64,000 bases of DNA. Origin: JAUYQR01 sp963822435 (GTDB lineage: Bacteria > Pseudomonadota > Alphaproteobacteria > Rhodobacterales > Rhodobacteraceae). The notes under the pieces are model-generated. The model was given only the letters and a program-made list of their open reading frames with translations, made no database searches and was not told where the DNA came from. Location: NCBI GenBank assembly GCA_963822435.1, contig CAWGHN010000002.1:310001-374000 (forward strand). Reading direction: 5' to 3'. Made by a program: the position numbers and the translations under genes. Of the stretch, positions 7,323 through 15,990 are shown one piece after another; the first letter of the stretch is position 1, and each line of letters starts with the position of its first letter.

Positions 7323-9704
7323 ATGTTTCTGAAACCCACACCGATCGCCCCTGCCGTCGTCTCGCATCTGCTGCAGGCCGCAGAGGCCGCCGCTCGTGCC
7401 ATTCCGCCGGCCTTCCCGTTGGATGCAACCGTGGCGGTGAACCCGTTTCTTGGCCAGACCGGCGAAGACCTTGCGCACGCCTCGGCGCGGCTGGCGCGGG
7501 TGGCGGGTGTTGGGCTGACCTTGCCGCGCAGCGAGCTTGCCGCGATGGTCGCCCGGGGCGAGATCGGCGATGACGATCTGGCGGCGGCGCTGATCGCCTC
7601 AACGTCGCCGGTCAAGCCGCGCGACCTGGCCTGGCTGAAGGCCCGGCTCGGCGCGGAAAGCCCCGCACCGGAGGCTCTGCCCACTGTGGCGGCACTGGCG
7701 GCCCGCGACACCGGGACCGATTGGCCCGCGATCATCGCCCGCAGTTTCGGGCTGTGGGCGGCGGGCTATTTCGACCGGGGGCAGGCGCTGTGGACGCCGC
7801 GTCCCGGCCACGGTGCCTTTGCCGCCTGGCGGGAGTGGGCGACGCATGACCTGACGCCGGAAATCGCAGGCCTTGGCGGGTTTTCGGCGCATGTCGCCGA
7901 AGCGCCCGACACCGCTGACCGCGCCATTCTGCGCGCGGCAGACCGGCTTGGGCTGACGGCCGACGCGGCAGAGACGGCGTTCCACCGACTGCTGGTCGAT
8001 CTGGGCGGCTGGCCGCAGCATGCCCGCTGGCTGTTGTGGCAGGCTGAACTGGCGGGCGGTAGCGACGCCACGCTGATTGACATGCTGGCAATCCGGCTGG
8101 TCTGGGAAGAGGCGCTTCTGGCGCATTGCCCGGCGGTCGCCCCGGTATGGGAAGCGACCGTGGCCGCCCATGCCGCCTCGCTGATGCCAAGTGCCGACCA
8201 GACCATCGACGCCATCCTGCAAGAGGCCGCCGAACGCGCGCATCAGCGCAGGCTTGCCGGCCTTCTGTCCGGTCCGGCGGAACGGGCAGGGCGCCCTGCG
8301 CTGCAGGCAGCCTTCTGCATCGACGTGCGGTCCGAGGTCTTGCGCCGCGCGCTTGAAGCGCAGGACGGCGGGATCGAGACGCTGGGCTTTGCCGGATTTT
8401 TCGGATTGCCGGTCGCGCACCGCCCCGCCGGAACCGACGAGGTTCAAGCGCATCTGCCGGCGCTCTTGAACCCCGCGATGATTTCGACAAGTCACGGCGA
8501 CGATGCGGCCGAGGCGTCAACGCGCATCGCTGCCCGCGCCGCGCGCGCCTGGGGTCGGTTCCGGCAGGCGGCGGTATCGTCCTTCGCCTTTGTCGAGGCG
8601 GCCGGACCAGCCTATGGGGCCAAGCTGATCCGTGATGCGCTGGGCCTTGCCCCGGAGGGATTGGCACCGGGGCCACGTCCGCGTTTTGAAACCGCCTTGA
8701 CCGCGGATCAAAAGGTGCAGACGGCGGCGGCGGTCCTGCGGGCCATGAGCCTGACCGAAGGGCATGCCCGGCTGGTGCTGCTGGTCGGGCACGGCGCGCA
8801 GGTGACGAACAACCCGCACGAAAGCGCCTACCATTGCGGGGCGTGTTGCGGCCAGACCGGCGAGGTTTCGGCAAGGCTTCTGGCAGCGCTGCTGAACGAC
8901 CCCGAGACGCGCGCCGGGCTGCCTGCGCAGGGGCTTGCGCTGGCCGAGGACACGCTGTTCGTGGCAGCACTCCATGATACCGTGACCGACCATGTGATGC
9001 TGTATCGTGACACGCCGGCGCCCGGCCACGCGGCCGATCTGGCCCGCGCTGAGGTATGGCTAGTGGCGGCGGCCCATGCCAGCCGGGCCGAGCGCGCGGT
9101 GCGCCTGCCGGGGTCGACCGGCGGCAGCCTTGTGAAGCGCGCGGCCGACTGGGCCGAGGTGCGGCCGGAGTGGGGGCTGGCGGGTTGCGCCGCCTTCATC
9201 GCCGCGCCGCGCGGGGCGACGGTGGGGCGCGATCTGCAGGGCCGCGCGTTCCTGCACAGCTATGACTGGACCGCCGATCAGGGCTTTGCCACGCTGGAGC
9301 TGATCATCACCGCCCCGGTCGTCGTCGCCAGCTGGATCAGCCTGCAATACTACGGCTCGACCGTGGCGCCGCGCGTCTTTGGCGGCGGCAACAAGCTGAT
9401 CCACAACGTCGTCGGAGGAATTGGAGTTCTGGAAGGCAACGGTGGACTTTTGCGGCCCGGCCTGCCGTGGCAGTCAGTGCATGACGGTGAACGGCCTGCC
9501 CATCCGGCGCTGCGTCTGTCGGTGATGCTGGAAGCCCCGACTGAGGCGATCACCGACATCCTGCGCAAGCACGCTGGGGTGCGCCAGTTGTTCGACAACG
9601 GCTGGCTGCATCTTTTCGCGATGGAAAACGGCAGTATCGTCGCTCGCTACCGCCCCGGCCTTGAGTGGGAAGGGGCTGGCACGGCGCTAGGGGTGGCAGC
9701 CTAG
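7323..9704 (+). CDS. dabA: DabA: DUF2309 inorganic carbon transporter subunit (carbonic-anhydrase-like)
   Basis: A large cytoplasmic-face protein of 793 residues, family UPF0753/DUF2309. DAB complexes are described as vectorial carbonic anhydrases that trap CO2 as bicarbonate. The zinc-site residues known from DabA proteins are visible: Cys332 and Asp334 in FCIDVRSE, His490 in LVGHGAQ and Cys505 in YHCGACCGQTGE. The spacing of 15 between the last two matches my recollection of the Halothiobacillus protein. Preceded by dabB with a GGGAG site before ATG 7323. Length is typical. It could supply bicarbonate for carboxylation reactions rather than autotrophy, since no RuBisCO genes are visible. 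Confidence 0.92.
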   Translation: MFLKPTPIAPAVVSHLLQAAEAAARAIPPAFPLDATVAVNPFLGQTGEDLAHASARLARVAGVGLTLPRSELAAMVARGEIGDDDLAAALIASTSPVKPRDLAWLKARLGAESPAPEALPTVAALAARDTGTDWPAIIARSFGLWAAGYFDRGQALWTPRPGHGAFAAWREWATHDLTPEIAGLGGFSAHVAEAPDTADRAILRAADRLGLTADAAETAFHRLLVDLGGWPQHARWLLWQAELAGGSDATLIDMLAIRLVWEEALLAHCPAVAPVWEATVAAHAASLMPSADQTIDAILQEAAERAHQRRLAGLLSGPAERAGRPALQAAFCIDVRSEVLRRALEAQDGGIETLGFAGFFGLPVAHRPAGTDEVQAHLPALLNPAMISTSHGDDAAEASTRIAARAARAWGRFRQAAVSSFAFVEAAGPAYGAKLIRDALGLAPEGLAPGPRPRFETALTADQKVQTAAAVLRAMSLTEGHARLVLLVGHGAQVTNNPHESAYHCGACCGQTGEVSARLLAALLNDPETRAGLPAQGLALAEDTLFVAALHDTVTDHVMLYRDTPAPGHAADLARAEVWLVAAAHASRAERAVRLPGSTGGSLVKRAADWAEVRPEWGLAGCAAFIAAPRGATVGRDLQGRAFLHSYDWTADQGFATLELIITAPVVVASWISLQYYGSTVAPRVFGGGNKLIHNVVGGIGVLEGNGGLLRPGLPWQSVHDGERPAHPALRLSVMLEAPTEAITDILRKHAGVRQLFDNGWLHLFAMENGSIVARYRPGLEWEGAGTALGVAA

Positions 9705-9713
9705 GCCTTTCTT

Positions 9714-9739
9714 GCGCGCCGGGCCATAGCCTGGCGCGC
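9714..9739. terminator. Bidirectional hairpin between convergent dabA and dehydratase genes
   Basis: An 11-bp stem (GCGCGCCGGGC against GCCTGGCGCGC, one G-U pair) with a CATA loop fills the 39-bp gap between two converging stop codons. It lacks a clear T tract on either side, so it may end transcription weakly or only protect the 3' ends. Confidence 0.55.
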
Positions 9740-9743
9740 CCGT

Positions 9744-10694
9744 TCAGACGACGAGTGAGCGCAGTCTTGCGCCATCGAAGTTGCCGCCGCAAAGAAGGAC
9801 CACGCTGGTCTTGCCTGCAACCGCACCGCCGCGCTTCAGACAGGCGGCAAGTGCCAGCGCAGCGGCCCCTTCGACCAGCAGGTTTTCCTCCCGTGCAAGG
9901 ATGCGCAGGGCGGCAAGGATCTCGGCCTCGCTGCAGGTCACCACCTCGTCGATCACGGCCCCCGCCAGCGGCAGTGTCAACGTGTCCGAGTCGATCCCCC
10001 CCGCGACCGCATCGGCCAATGTGTCGTCATGGGGGCAATCGACCACGCAACCCGCCGCCATCGACAGGGCCAGCGCCTGCGAGGCCTCGGCGGCGGCCCC
10101 GATGATGCGGGTGGCGGGGCTGAACGCCTTCAGCACGGCGCCGATGCCGCTGACCAGCCCGCCGCCGCCCATCGCGATGAAGACGGTGTCGATCTGCGCT
10201 GCCTGATCCAGCAGTTCCAGCCCGATGGTGCCTTGCCCTGCGATCACGTCGGCGTCGTTGTAGGGTGATACATAGCGCGCGCCTGTTGTTTGAGCGAGGT
10301 GCTGGGCATGCTGTTCGGCCAGCCCGGTTTCCGCGCCGTGCAGCACCACTTCAACCCCGTACGAGCGGATCTTCGCCAGCTTTTCCGGCACCACGCTTTC
10401 GGGCAGCACGACGGTCAGCTTGCGGCCAAGCGACTGTGCCGCCCGCGCCGCACCGATACCGTGGTTGCCGGACGAGGCGGTGATCATCGGCTGGTCCGAC
10501 GCGGCGGCGGTCATCACCGAAGCCGCGCCCCGGATCTTGAACGAACCGGTCAGCTGGAAATTCTCGGCCTTGAACAACAGCGTGCCGCCATGCCCGTTGC
10601 GGGCCGGGATCAGCGGTGTTTCATAGATGTGCGGTCGGATGCGGCGGTGGGCCTGCACTGACCGTGCTGCCGAGGCGGTGACGATGTCGGTCAT
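9744..10694 (-). CDS. PLP-dependent threonine/serine dehydratase-like protein
   Basis: A 316-residue fold-type II PLP enzyme of the threonine dehydratase family, which removes water and ammonia from hydroxy amino acids. The PLP lysine lies in GSFKIRGA (about residue 50), the substrate loop in TASSGNHGIG, and the phosphate-binding glycine run in MGGGGLVSGIG. There is no regulatory ACT domain, so it is the catabolic or specialised short form. ATG 10694 overlaps the stop of the upstream cyclodeaminase-like gene as ATGA. Context suggests a specific hydroxy amino acid such as hydroxyaspartate rather than threonine itself; this is inference. Confidence 0.86.
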   Translation of the reverse strand: MTDIVTASAARSVQAHRRIRPHIYETPLIPARNGHGGTLLFKAENFQLTGSFKIRGAASVMTAAASDQPMITASSGNHGIGAARAAQSLGRKLTVVLPESVVPEKLAKIRSYGVEVVLHGAETGLAEQHAQHLAQTTGARYVSPYNDADVIAGQGTIGLELLDQAAQIDTVFIAMGGGGLVSGIGAVLKAFSPATRIIGAAAEASQALALSMAAGCVVDCPHDDTLADAVAGGIDSDTLTLPLAGAVIDEVVTCSEAEILAALRILAREENLLVEGAAALALAACLKRGGAVAGKTSVVLLCGGNFDGARLRSLVV

Positions 10695-11656
10695 GGCGCT
10701 GTTCCTTCGTTGGTTGCGCGGTGCAGCACCAGACGCGCCATCGCGATGTCTTGTGTCGCAACCCCGGTCAGGTCGGCAATGGTGATGTCGTTCGGTGACG
10801 TTCGGCCCTGCACCACGCCGCCCAGCACCGCACCAAGTTCGGCACAATCAGCGAGGCCGATCAGCCCGGCCGCCCGCGCCGATGCAAACTCGCCGTGGTC
10901 CAGACTTTGGCTCAGCATGTCGGCAACCCGCAGGTCGGCCCGCGCGACGAGGGCGGTTTCCAGTTCCTGCTTGCCGGGGCTGTCGGCACCAATGGCGGTG
11001 ATGTGGCAGCCCGGCTGCACCCAGGCAGATTTCACCAACGGGGTGCTTGCGGGCGTGGCGGTCACGATCACCTCCGCCGTGCGACAGGCGGCTTCAAGAT
11101 CGGGTGCCAGTTTTGCCGTAACGCCCACTTCGGCCAGACGTTCCACCAGCGCCGCTGCGCGGGGATGGTTGCGGCCCCAGACGCCAAGATCCGCCTCGGG
11201 TGCCAGCATGTGCAAAGCACGCGCCAGCCAATAGGCCTGCGTGCCGCTACCAACGATCAGGAACTGCCGCGCGTCGGGGCGGCACAGCGCCAGGGTGGCC
11301 ACCGCGCCGCCAAGCCCGGTGCGCAGGTCGGTCAGATAGCCTTCGTCGGCCAACAGTGCCCGCACCTGCCCGGTGCGGGCCGAGAACACCAGCACGACCC
11401 CGGTGCTTGACGGCAGGCCATGGGCCGGATTGTCGTAGAACCCCGATGCGATCTTGACGGCGAAAACGTCGTCGCCGGCAATGTGGCCATACTTGATGTG
11501 GCAATCACCGTTCGCTTCGGGAAACCCAAGATAGCCGATCGGCGGCACATTGGCACGCCCGTCGCTGACGGCGACATAGGCATCGCGCACGGCCTCGGCA
11601 GCGGCAGAATCGACGCCGACAAGCCGTTCGATCTGGGGGCGGGAAAGCTGGATCAT
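10691..11656 (-). CDS. Ornithine cyclodeaminase / mu-crystallin family protein
   Basis: A 321-residue member of the ornithine cyclodeaminase, alanine dehydrogenase and iminosuccinate reductase superfamily. The Rossmann NAD(P) motif is seen in FLIVGSGTQAYWLARAL, and the family segments KIASGFYDNPAHGLPSSTG and DLRTGLGGAVATLA are present. ATG 11656 is preceded by GAGG. It sits between an M20 amidohydrolase (7 bp gap) and the dehydratase (ATGA overlap). Relatives in such clusters reduce or deaminate imino or amino acids; paired dehydratase and cyclodeaminase-like genes also occur in ectoine and hydroxyaspartate pathways, so the substrate stays open. Confidence 0.87.
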   Translation of the reverse strand: MIQLSRPQIERLVGVDSAAAEAVRDAYVAVSDGRANVPPIGYLGFPEANGDCHIKYGHIAGDDVFAVKIASGFYDNPAHGLPSSTGVVLVFSARTGQVRALLADEGYLTDLRTGLGGAVATLALCRPDARQFLIVGSGTQAYWLARALHMLAPEADLGVWGRNHPRAAALVERLAEVGVTAKLAPDLEAACRTAEVIVTATPASTPLVKSAWVQPGCHITAIGADSPGKQELETALVARADLRVADMLSQSLDHGEFASARAAGLIGLADCAELGAVLGGVVQGRTSPNDITIADLTGVATQDIAMARLVLHRATNEGTAP

Positions 11657-11663
11657 CTGGTCC

Positions 11664-12815
11664 TCAGGTCCGGGCAAGAGCGTGCAATGCCGATTGAGCC
11701 AGCAGCGCAGCACCGGGGCCGATCGCGGCATCGTTGAAATCGTATTTTGGCTGGTGCAGGCCGGTTTCGGGGCCGTGGTCGCCATTGCCAAGGAACGCAT
11801 ATGCGCCGGGAATCTGGGTCAGGAAATCGCCGAAATCATCGCCGCCCATCGACGGTGCCATCGGCCCGCCCAGCATCAGGCCGGCAGCCTTGGCAGCCTG
11901 ACGCATGGTGTCGCGTTCGTGCGGTGTGTTGACCACCGGGCTGCACAGCGCCGCGTCGAAAACGAGCGACCCGTCGCACCCCGCGATTGCCGCTGCGGCT
12001 TCTGCGACGACCTCGACCCGCGCGCGCAGGTGCAGCAGCGTCTCGCGCCGGAAGGCACGCAGGGTGCCGGTCAGCTCTGCCTCTTGCGGGATGATGTTCT
12101 GCGCAAACCCACCACGAAAGCTGCCCACGGTGACGACCGCGCTTTCCAGCGGGTCGACCGATCGCGCCACGGCCTGCTGGATGCCGGTCATGAAATGCCC
12201 ACCCGCCAGCAGGGGATCGCCGGTCAGATGCGGCGTCGAGGCATGGCCGCCCGCCGCCGTGAAGCGCAAGGTGAATTCTGACGTGCCGGCCATCACCGGC
12301 CCGTCATGCACGACGACCGTGCCTGCGGGCACGCCGGGCCAGTTGTGCAGCCCGAAGATCTGGCGCATCGCAAAGCGGTGCAGCAGCCCGTCATCCAACA
12401 TCATCCGCGCGCCACCGTAGCGTTCTTCCGCTGGCTGGAACACAAGATGCACGTCGCCCGCGAAATCGCTTTGTTTCAGGATCATCGCGGCGCCCAGAAG
12501 GATCGACATATGCCCGTCATGGCCGCAGGCGTGCATCACATCGGGATGGCGCGAAGCATAGGGCAAGGCGGTCGTTTCCGTGATGGCCAATGCGTCCATG
12601 TCGGCGCGCAGGCCCACGGCTGGCCCGCCTTGCCGCCCGCGCACCGTGGCGACCAGCCCATGTCCGCCAATTCCCGCCTCGAACGGCAGGCCAAGCTCTG
12701 CCAGACGCGCGGCGATGTAATCTGCCGTCATCGCCTCGGCGCACGAGAGTTCCGGGTATTGATGCAGATGACGTCGCACCGACACCAGCCAGTCAAGCGC
12801 GCTTTCAGGCAGCAT
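11664..12815 (-). CDS. M20 family amidohydrolase (hippurate/N-acyl amino acid hydrolase type)
   Basis: A 383-residue metal-dependent aminoacylase-like enzyme that would free an amino acid from an N-acyl or amide precursor. Metal-site motifs are HACGHDGH (about residue 95) and PAEERYGGA with the catalytic glutamate, and MGGDDFGDFL near the C terminus supplies further ligands. A dimerisation or lid domain lies between. The start ATG 12815 diverges from the YheO-type regulator across 83 bp. As the first gene of the three-gene operon it presumably makes the amino acid that the next two enzymes process. Confidence 0.88.
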   Translation of the reverse strand: MLPESALDWLVSVRRHLHQYPELSCAEAMTADYIAARLAELGLPFEAGIGGHGLVATVRGRQGGPAVGLRADMDALAITETTALPYASRHPDVMHACGHDGHMSILLGAAMILKQSDFAGDVHLVFQPAEERYGGARMMLDDGLLHRFAMRQIFGLHNWPGVPAGTVVVHDGPVMAGTSEFTLRFTAAGGHASTPHLTGDPLLAGGHFMTGIQQAVARSVDPLESAVVTVGSFRGGFAQNIIPQEAELTGTLRAFRRETLLHLRARVEVVAEAAAAIAGCDGSLVFDAALCSPVVNTPHERDTMRQAAKAAGLMLGGPMAPSMGGDDFGDFLTQIPGAYAFLGNGDHGPETGLHQPKYDFNDAAIGPGAALLAQSALHALART

Positions 12816-12898
12816 GGCGTTCCCCTGTTGCTTGGAATGTCTTGTCCAAATTAAACACCATCGTATAATTGCCGCAAGCCCGCAGCCAACCGGAACCG

Positions 12899-13528
12899 AT
12901 GCACCCCGCACCTCCGCTTCTTCCTTTCTACGCCGTCTGTGATGCGATTGCGCTGTTGCTGCAACCGCAGGCCGAGGTCGTGCTGCACGACCTTGCAACC
13001 GAAACCGTCGTCCATATCGCCAACCCTTTTTCCCGGCGCGAGGTGGGTGAGCCGTCGCTTCTGCATGAAATCGACTTTCGACCCGATGTCGGGCTGATCG
13101 GCCCCTATGACAAGCTGAACTTCGACGGTCGCCGTGTGAAATCGGTCAGCGCCGTGTTGCGGGACGGCGGTGGCACGGCAATCGGGGTCTTGTGCATCAA
13201 CCTTGATGTCTCGCAGTTGCAGGCTGCCATCGACCTTCTGGGCGCCCTTGCCCGGGTGCCGGAGGCCGACCAGCCTGCGGTGCTGTTCAAGGAAGACTGG
13301 CACGAGCGGATCAACCAGTATGTTCACGCATGGACCAACCGTCAGGGAATTGCGATCAGCGACCTTGGCCGAGACGAGAAACGCCAACTGGTGCTGGAAC
13401 TGGCCGGGGACGGCGCCTTTGGTGGCAAACACGCGGCCGCCTACATCTCGCGCGTGCTGCAGATGAGCCGGGCGAGTGTCTACAACTACCTGCGCGCGGC
13501 CAAGACCGCCGGATCAAGGGACGACTAA
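12899..13528 (+). CDS. YheO-like PAS/helix-turn-helix transcriptional regulator
   Basis: A 209-residue regulator with an N-terminal YheO-type PAS domain (about residues 5-115, including VVLHDLATETVVHIANP and IGVLCINLDVSQLQ) and a C-terminal helix-turn-helix near 150-205 (AAAYISRVLQMSRASVYNYL). I took ATG 12899 (MHPAPPLLPFYA) over an upstream TTG. The DauR protein of D-arginine catabolism in Pseudomonas belongs to this family, and it too sits beside a cyclodeaminase-like gene. Divergence from the M20 operon makes it the likely local regulator. It ends 3 bp before the AlaX-like gene. Confidence 0.85.
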   Translation: MHPAPPLLPFYAVCDAIALLLQPQAEVVLHDLATETVVHIANPFSRREVGEPSLLHEIDFRPDVGLIGPYDKLNFDGRRVKSVSAVLRDGGGTAIGVLCINLDVSQLQAAIDLLGALARVPEADQPAVLFKEDWHERINQYVHAWTNRQGIAISDLGRDEKRQLVLELAGDGAFGGKHAAAYISRVLQMSRASVYNYLRAAKTAGSRDD

Positions 13529-13531
13529 GCG

Positions 13532-14419
13532 ATGCAATTGCAGACCGAATTGAGCGAAGGGACGATCACCACCTTCGCCGCAGGCACGCTGGTGGCTACG
13601 GCGCGCGTCATGCTTCTGGCCGAGTTGGATGGCCGGATGGGGATCGTCACCGACCGCACGCCGTTTCACCCGCAAAGCCTGACCTGGCCCGATCAACCGG
13701 GCGACCGGGGCACCATGACCATGGCCGACGGTCGGCAGGCGGCGGTGGACGAAAGCCGCGAAGCGCTGCTCAATCGCGCGACCGGGGTGATCTACACGGG
13801 CGATGACGCCGCGACCGTCAAGCGCAACGATCCCGATATCCACGCCGTCGTGCTGCATCTGGTGCAAGGTTCGCTTGAGGTGTCCCCCGGTGCCACGGTG
13901 ACGCTGCGCGTCGATCCGGACCACCGCCATGCCTTGTCGCTGCAACATACCGGCGTGCATCTGGCGGCGCTTGCGCTGAACCAGATCGCTGCTCGGTTCT
14001 GGACCAAGAACGCCGACGCCACCGACAGCCTTGGTGCGCCGAACCTTGACAAGGCGGCTGTCACCCGTTCGCACATTGCCAAAGATGGCTCTGTTGACAG
14101 CTACCGGATCGGCAAATCGCTGCGCAAGAAGGGCTTTGACCGCGATGCGTTTCTGGCCGACCTTCCAGGCCATACCGCCGCCATCAACGCAGTCTTGCGG
14201 CAGATGCTTGGCACCCCCGCGCCCGTGCTGGTAACGCCCGGCGAAGGCTATCTGCACGACCGCCGCCTCTGGACGACGCATTTGAACGGCGCCGAGGTCT
14301 CGATGCCCTGCGGCGGCACCCATCTGGCAGACCTGTCGCAGATCGGCGGCATTGCGGTCAGCTTGGCGGCCACTGAGGACGGTTTTGTCATGCGGACCAC
14401 GACCCTGCCCGCAGTCTGA
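13532..14419 (+). CDS. AlaX-like alanyl-tRNA editing protein
   Basis: A 295-residue free-standing relative of the alanyl-tRNA synthetase editing domain, which hydrolyses mischarged aminoacyl-tRNA(Ala). Both zinc-binding motifs are present: His139-x3-His143 in LQHTGVHLA and Cys260-x3-His264 in MPCGGTHLADL. The N-terminal region holds a beta-barrel-like part with TPFHPQS. ATG 13532 follows the YheO-type gene by 3 bp, so they form one transcript. Its tie to a regulator and amino acid enzymes suggests protection against mischarging by the cluster's own substrate or intermediate; this is inference. Confidence 0.88.
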   Translation: MQLQTELSEGTITTFAAGTLVATARVMLLAELDGRMGIVTDRTPFHPQSLTWPDQPGDRGTMTMADGRQAAVDESREALLNRATGVIYTGDDAATVKRNDPDIHAVVLHLVQGSLEVSPGATVTLRVDPDHRHALSLQHTGVHLAALALNQIAARFWTKNADATDSLGAPNLDKAAVTRSHIAKDGSVDSYRIGKSLRKKGFDRDAFLADLPGHTAAINAVLRQMLGTPAPVLVTPGEGYLHDRRLWTTHLNGAEVSMPCGGTHLADLSQIGGIAVSLAATEDGFVMRTTTLPAV

Positions 14420-14480
14420 CAGCCGCAATCCGGGGTCGAGGGGTCTGGACTCGCCTTGGGATTGATCCCAATGTCCGGTG

Positions 14481-15128
14481 ATGAATACAGCCAATGCGCG
14501 AAACGAACCAAGCAATAACAACCGTCTAGCCAAGACGCGCTTTGACCGTCAGGTTCCCTGGCAGATCAGCCACCACTCTGCCTTGCACCGGGCTGTGTGG
14601 CAGTTTCTTGCCACCAGCAGCCTTGCCTTCGGGGCGTGGTATCTGCTGTGGCGCTGGACCGAGTCGTTGAACACCGCAGCACTCTGGTTCTCGCTTCCGC
14701 TGGTTATTGCCGAAACCGGCGCCTTCATCGGGCTCATTCTGTTCACGATCAACATATGGACCGACCGCTCGCCCAAACCGGACGGACTGCCGCGAACGCT
14801 GCGCGACAAAAGCGACGACACCAACGCGCCCGCGCGACCCCCGCCGGCCGCTGTCGCGGAAGCGCCGACAGACGGGCAGCGGGACATCCCGCTGGCTTCG
14901 GACGCGTCCGAGGCGCTTGCCGCAGCGGCCGCGCGCGTCAAGGCGGCACCGGATGATCCCGACACTGCGGCGTCGCTGCTGCTGGCGCTGTCGGTTGCGG
15001 TCAGGGCCGGTTCGCTGGACCGCGAAACGGGCCGCGCCCGCGCCCTTGCGCTGACGGACAAGGCCGCAGCCGCAGGACCGGCTTGGGACCCGGTGCTGGT
15101 GCTGGCACGGCTGACCTTCGGGCCCTGA
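14481..15128 (+). CDS. Small membrane protein resembling the N terminus of BcsA-like glycosyltransferases
   Basis: The protein has about 215 residues and two predicted transmembrane helices (about residues 40-58 and 70-92). The stretch YLLWRWTESLN followed by SLPLVIAETGAFIGLI resembles the N-terminal membrane region of cellulose-synthase-like glycosyltransferases. After that it turns into a proline/alanine-rich, TPR-like cytosolic tail, with no catalytic glycosyltransferase domain. It may be a truncated derivative or an independent short protein. The start is ATG 14481, or the GTG immediately before it. Function unknown. Confidence 0.6.
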   Translation: MNTANARNEPSNNNRLAKTRFDRQVPWQISHHSALHRAVWQFLATSSLAFGAWYLLWRWTESLNTAALWFSLPLVIAETGAFIGLILFTINIWTDRSPKPDGLPRTLRDKSDDTNAPARPPPAAVAEAPTDGQRDIPLASDASEALAAAAARVKAAPDDPDTAASLLLALSVAVRAGSLDRETGRARALALTDKAAAAGPAWDPVLVLARLTFGP

Positions 15129-15168
15129 GGCGGCGCGTTCGTCGCCTTTGAAAGCGTCTCTGGTTCCG

Positions 15169-15291
15169 GTAGCGCACCATCCGCAGCCGGATCTGATCTT
15201 CGACCTTGCGAAAGTTCACCTCGTCCATCGAGATCACGATCAGCGACAGCCCGCGTCCGCCCGCGTCAAGATTTTCGAGGTCATCATTCAC
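15169..15291 (-). pseudogene. Fragment of an anti-sigma/HATPase (RsbW-like) C terminus
   Basis: On the minus strand, codons after GTG 15291 read DAGGRGLSLIVISMDEV and then RKVEDQIRLRMVRY, which resembles the G2 box and last strand of RsbW/SpoIIAB-type serine kinases (usual form GGxGLxLIxxLMDEV). Only about 40 residues match and no N-box is visible. A strong GGAGGAAGGG lies upstream, but the frame then runs on as antisense of the neighbouring gene. I read it as a decayed fragment; coincidence cannot be excluded. Confidence 0.4.
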
Positions 15292-15327
15292 GGGCGTTAA
15301 CCCTTCCTCCGTAAACATCTCAAAAGC

Positions 15328-15990
15328 ATGGAAAAATGCGTAACTGTCGCAAAAGGTGAACGGGTGGCGGATTTTCCCTTGGCCCCGAATGAACGCGAAC
15401 GCTTGCGCGTGCTGCATGCAAGCGGCCTTGTCATTGGCCCGGGCCTGCCGATACTTGATGCCCTGACGGCCGAGGCCAAGCAGCATTTCGGCGTCGATAT
15501 CGCGGCGGTCACTCTGATCGACACCGATCTTGCCGTGTTCAAGGCCACGTCCGGCCTCGACGGAGAGGATGCTCCCCGCAAAGTGGCATTTTGCAACTAC
15601 ACCATTCTGCAAGACCAGGTCTTCGTCATTCCCGATACGCTTGCAGACGCACGTTTTGCCGCAAATCCGTTGGTGACCAACCCTCCGCACATCCGATTCT
15701 ACGCGGGTGCCCCATTGGTCTTGCAATCGGACATTCGTTTTGGTGCGCTTTGCCTGCTGCATTCCGAACCTCGTGACTTTACCCCCGGTGATCGGGCCGA
15801 GCTTCGGGAAATGGCCGGCCGCGCGGTGCCATTGCAAATCACTGGTTTGAAATCGACACCAAAACCCGCGCCCCGGCGTGAACGCGGGCCAAGCGCCTTC
15901 AATGGGCGACGACAGTTTGCCTATAAATTAGCCGTTTCTTGCGGCAGCATGCGCATTTTTGCAGGCAAGCCCTTGACCCGCGCGGCCTGA
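15328..15990 (+). CDS. GAF domain protein
   Basis: A 220-residue protein with one GAF domain covering about residues 25-165 (landmarks VDIAAVTLIDTDLAVFKAT, FCNYTILQDQVFVIPDT, FYAGAPLVLQSDIRFGALCL). GAF domains bind small ligands or chromophores. No output domain is attached; the last 50 residues are basic and without recognised fold, so it may be a truncated signalling protein or a stand-alone sensor. There is no convincing ribosome binding site before ATG 15328; GTG 15364 with AAAGG upstream is an alternative start. The -35 region of the next operon overlaps its 3' end. Confidence 0.75.
   Translation: MEKCVTVAKGERVADFPLAPNERERLRVLHASGLVIGPGLPILDALTAEAKQHFGVDIAAVTLIDTDLAVFKATSGLDGEDAPRKVAFCNYTILQDQVFVIPDTLADARFAANPLVTNPPHIRFYAGAPLVLQSDIRFGALCLLHSEPRDFTPGDRAELREMAGRAVPLQITGLKSTPKPAPRRERGPSAFNGRRQFAYKLAVSCGSMRIFAGKPLTRAA

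Noticed and set aside
9744..11656. EutB-EutC of ectoine breakdown or BhcB-BhcD of the hydroxyaspartate cycle
   Set aside because: The enzyme families fit, but the other required genes (ectoine hydrolase and deacetylase, or the aldolase and aminotransferase of the cycle) are not present, so I did not assign the pathway.
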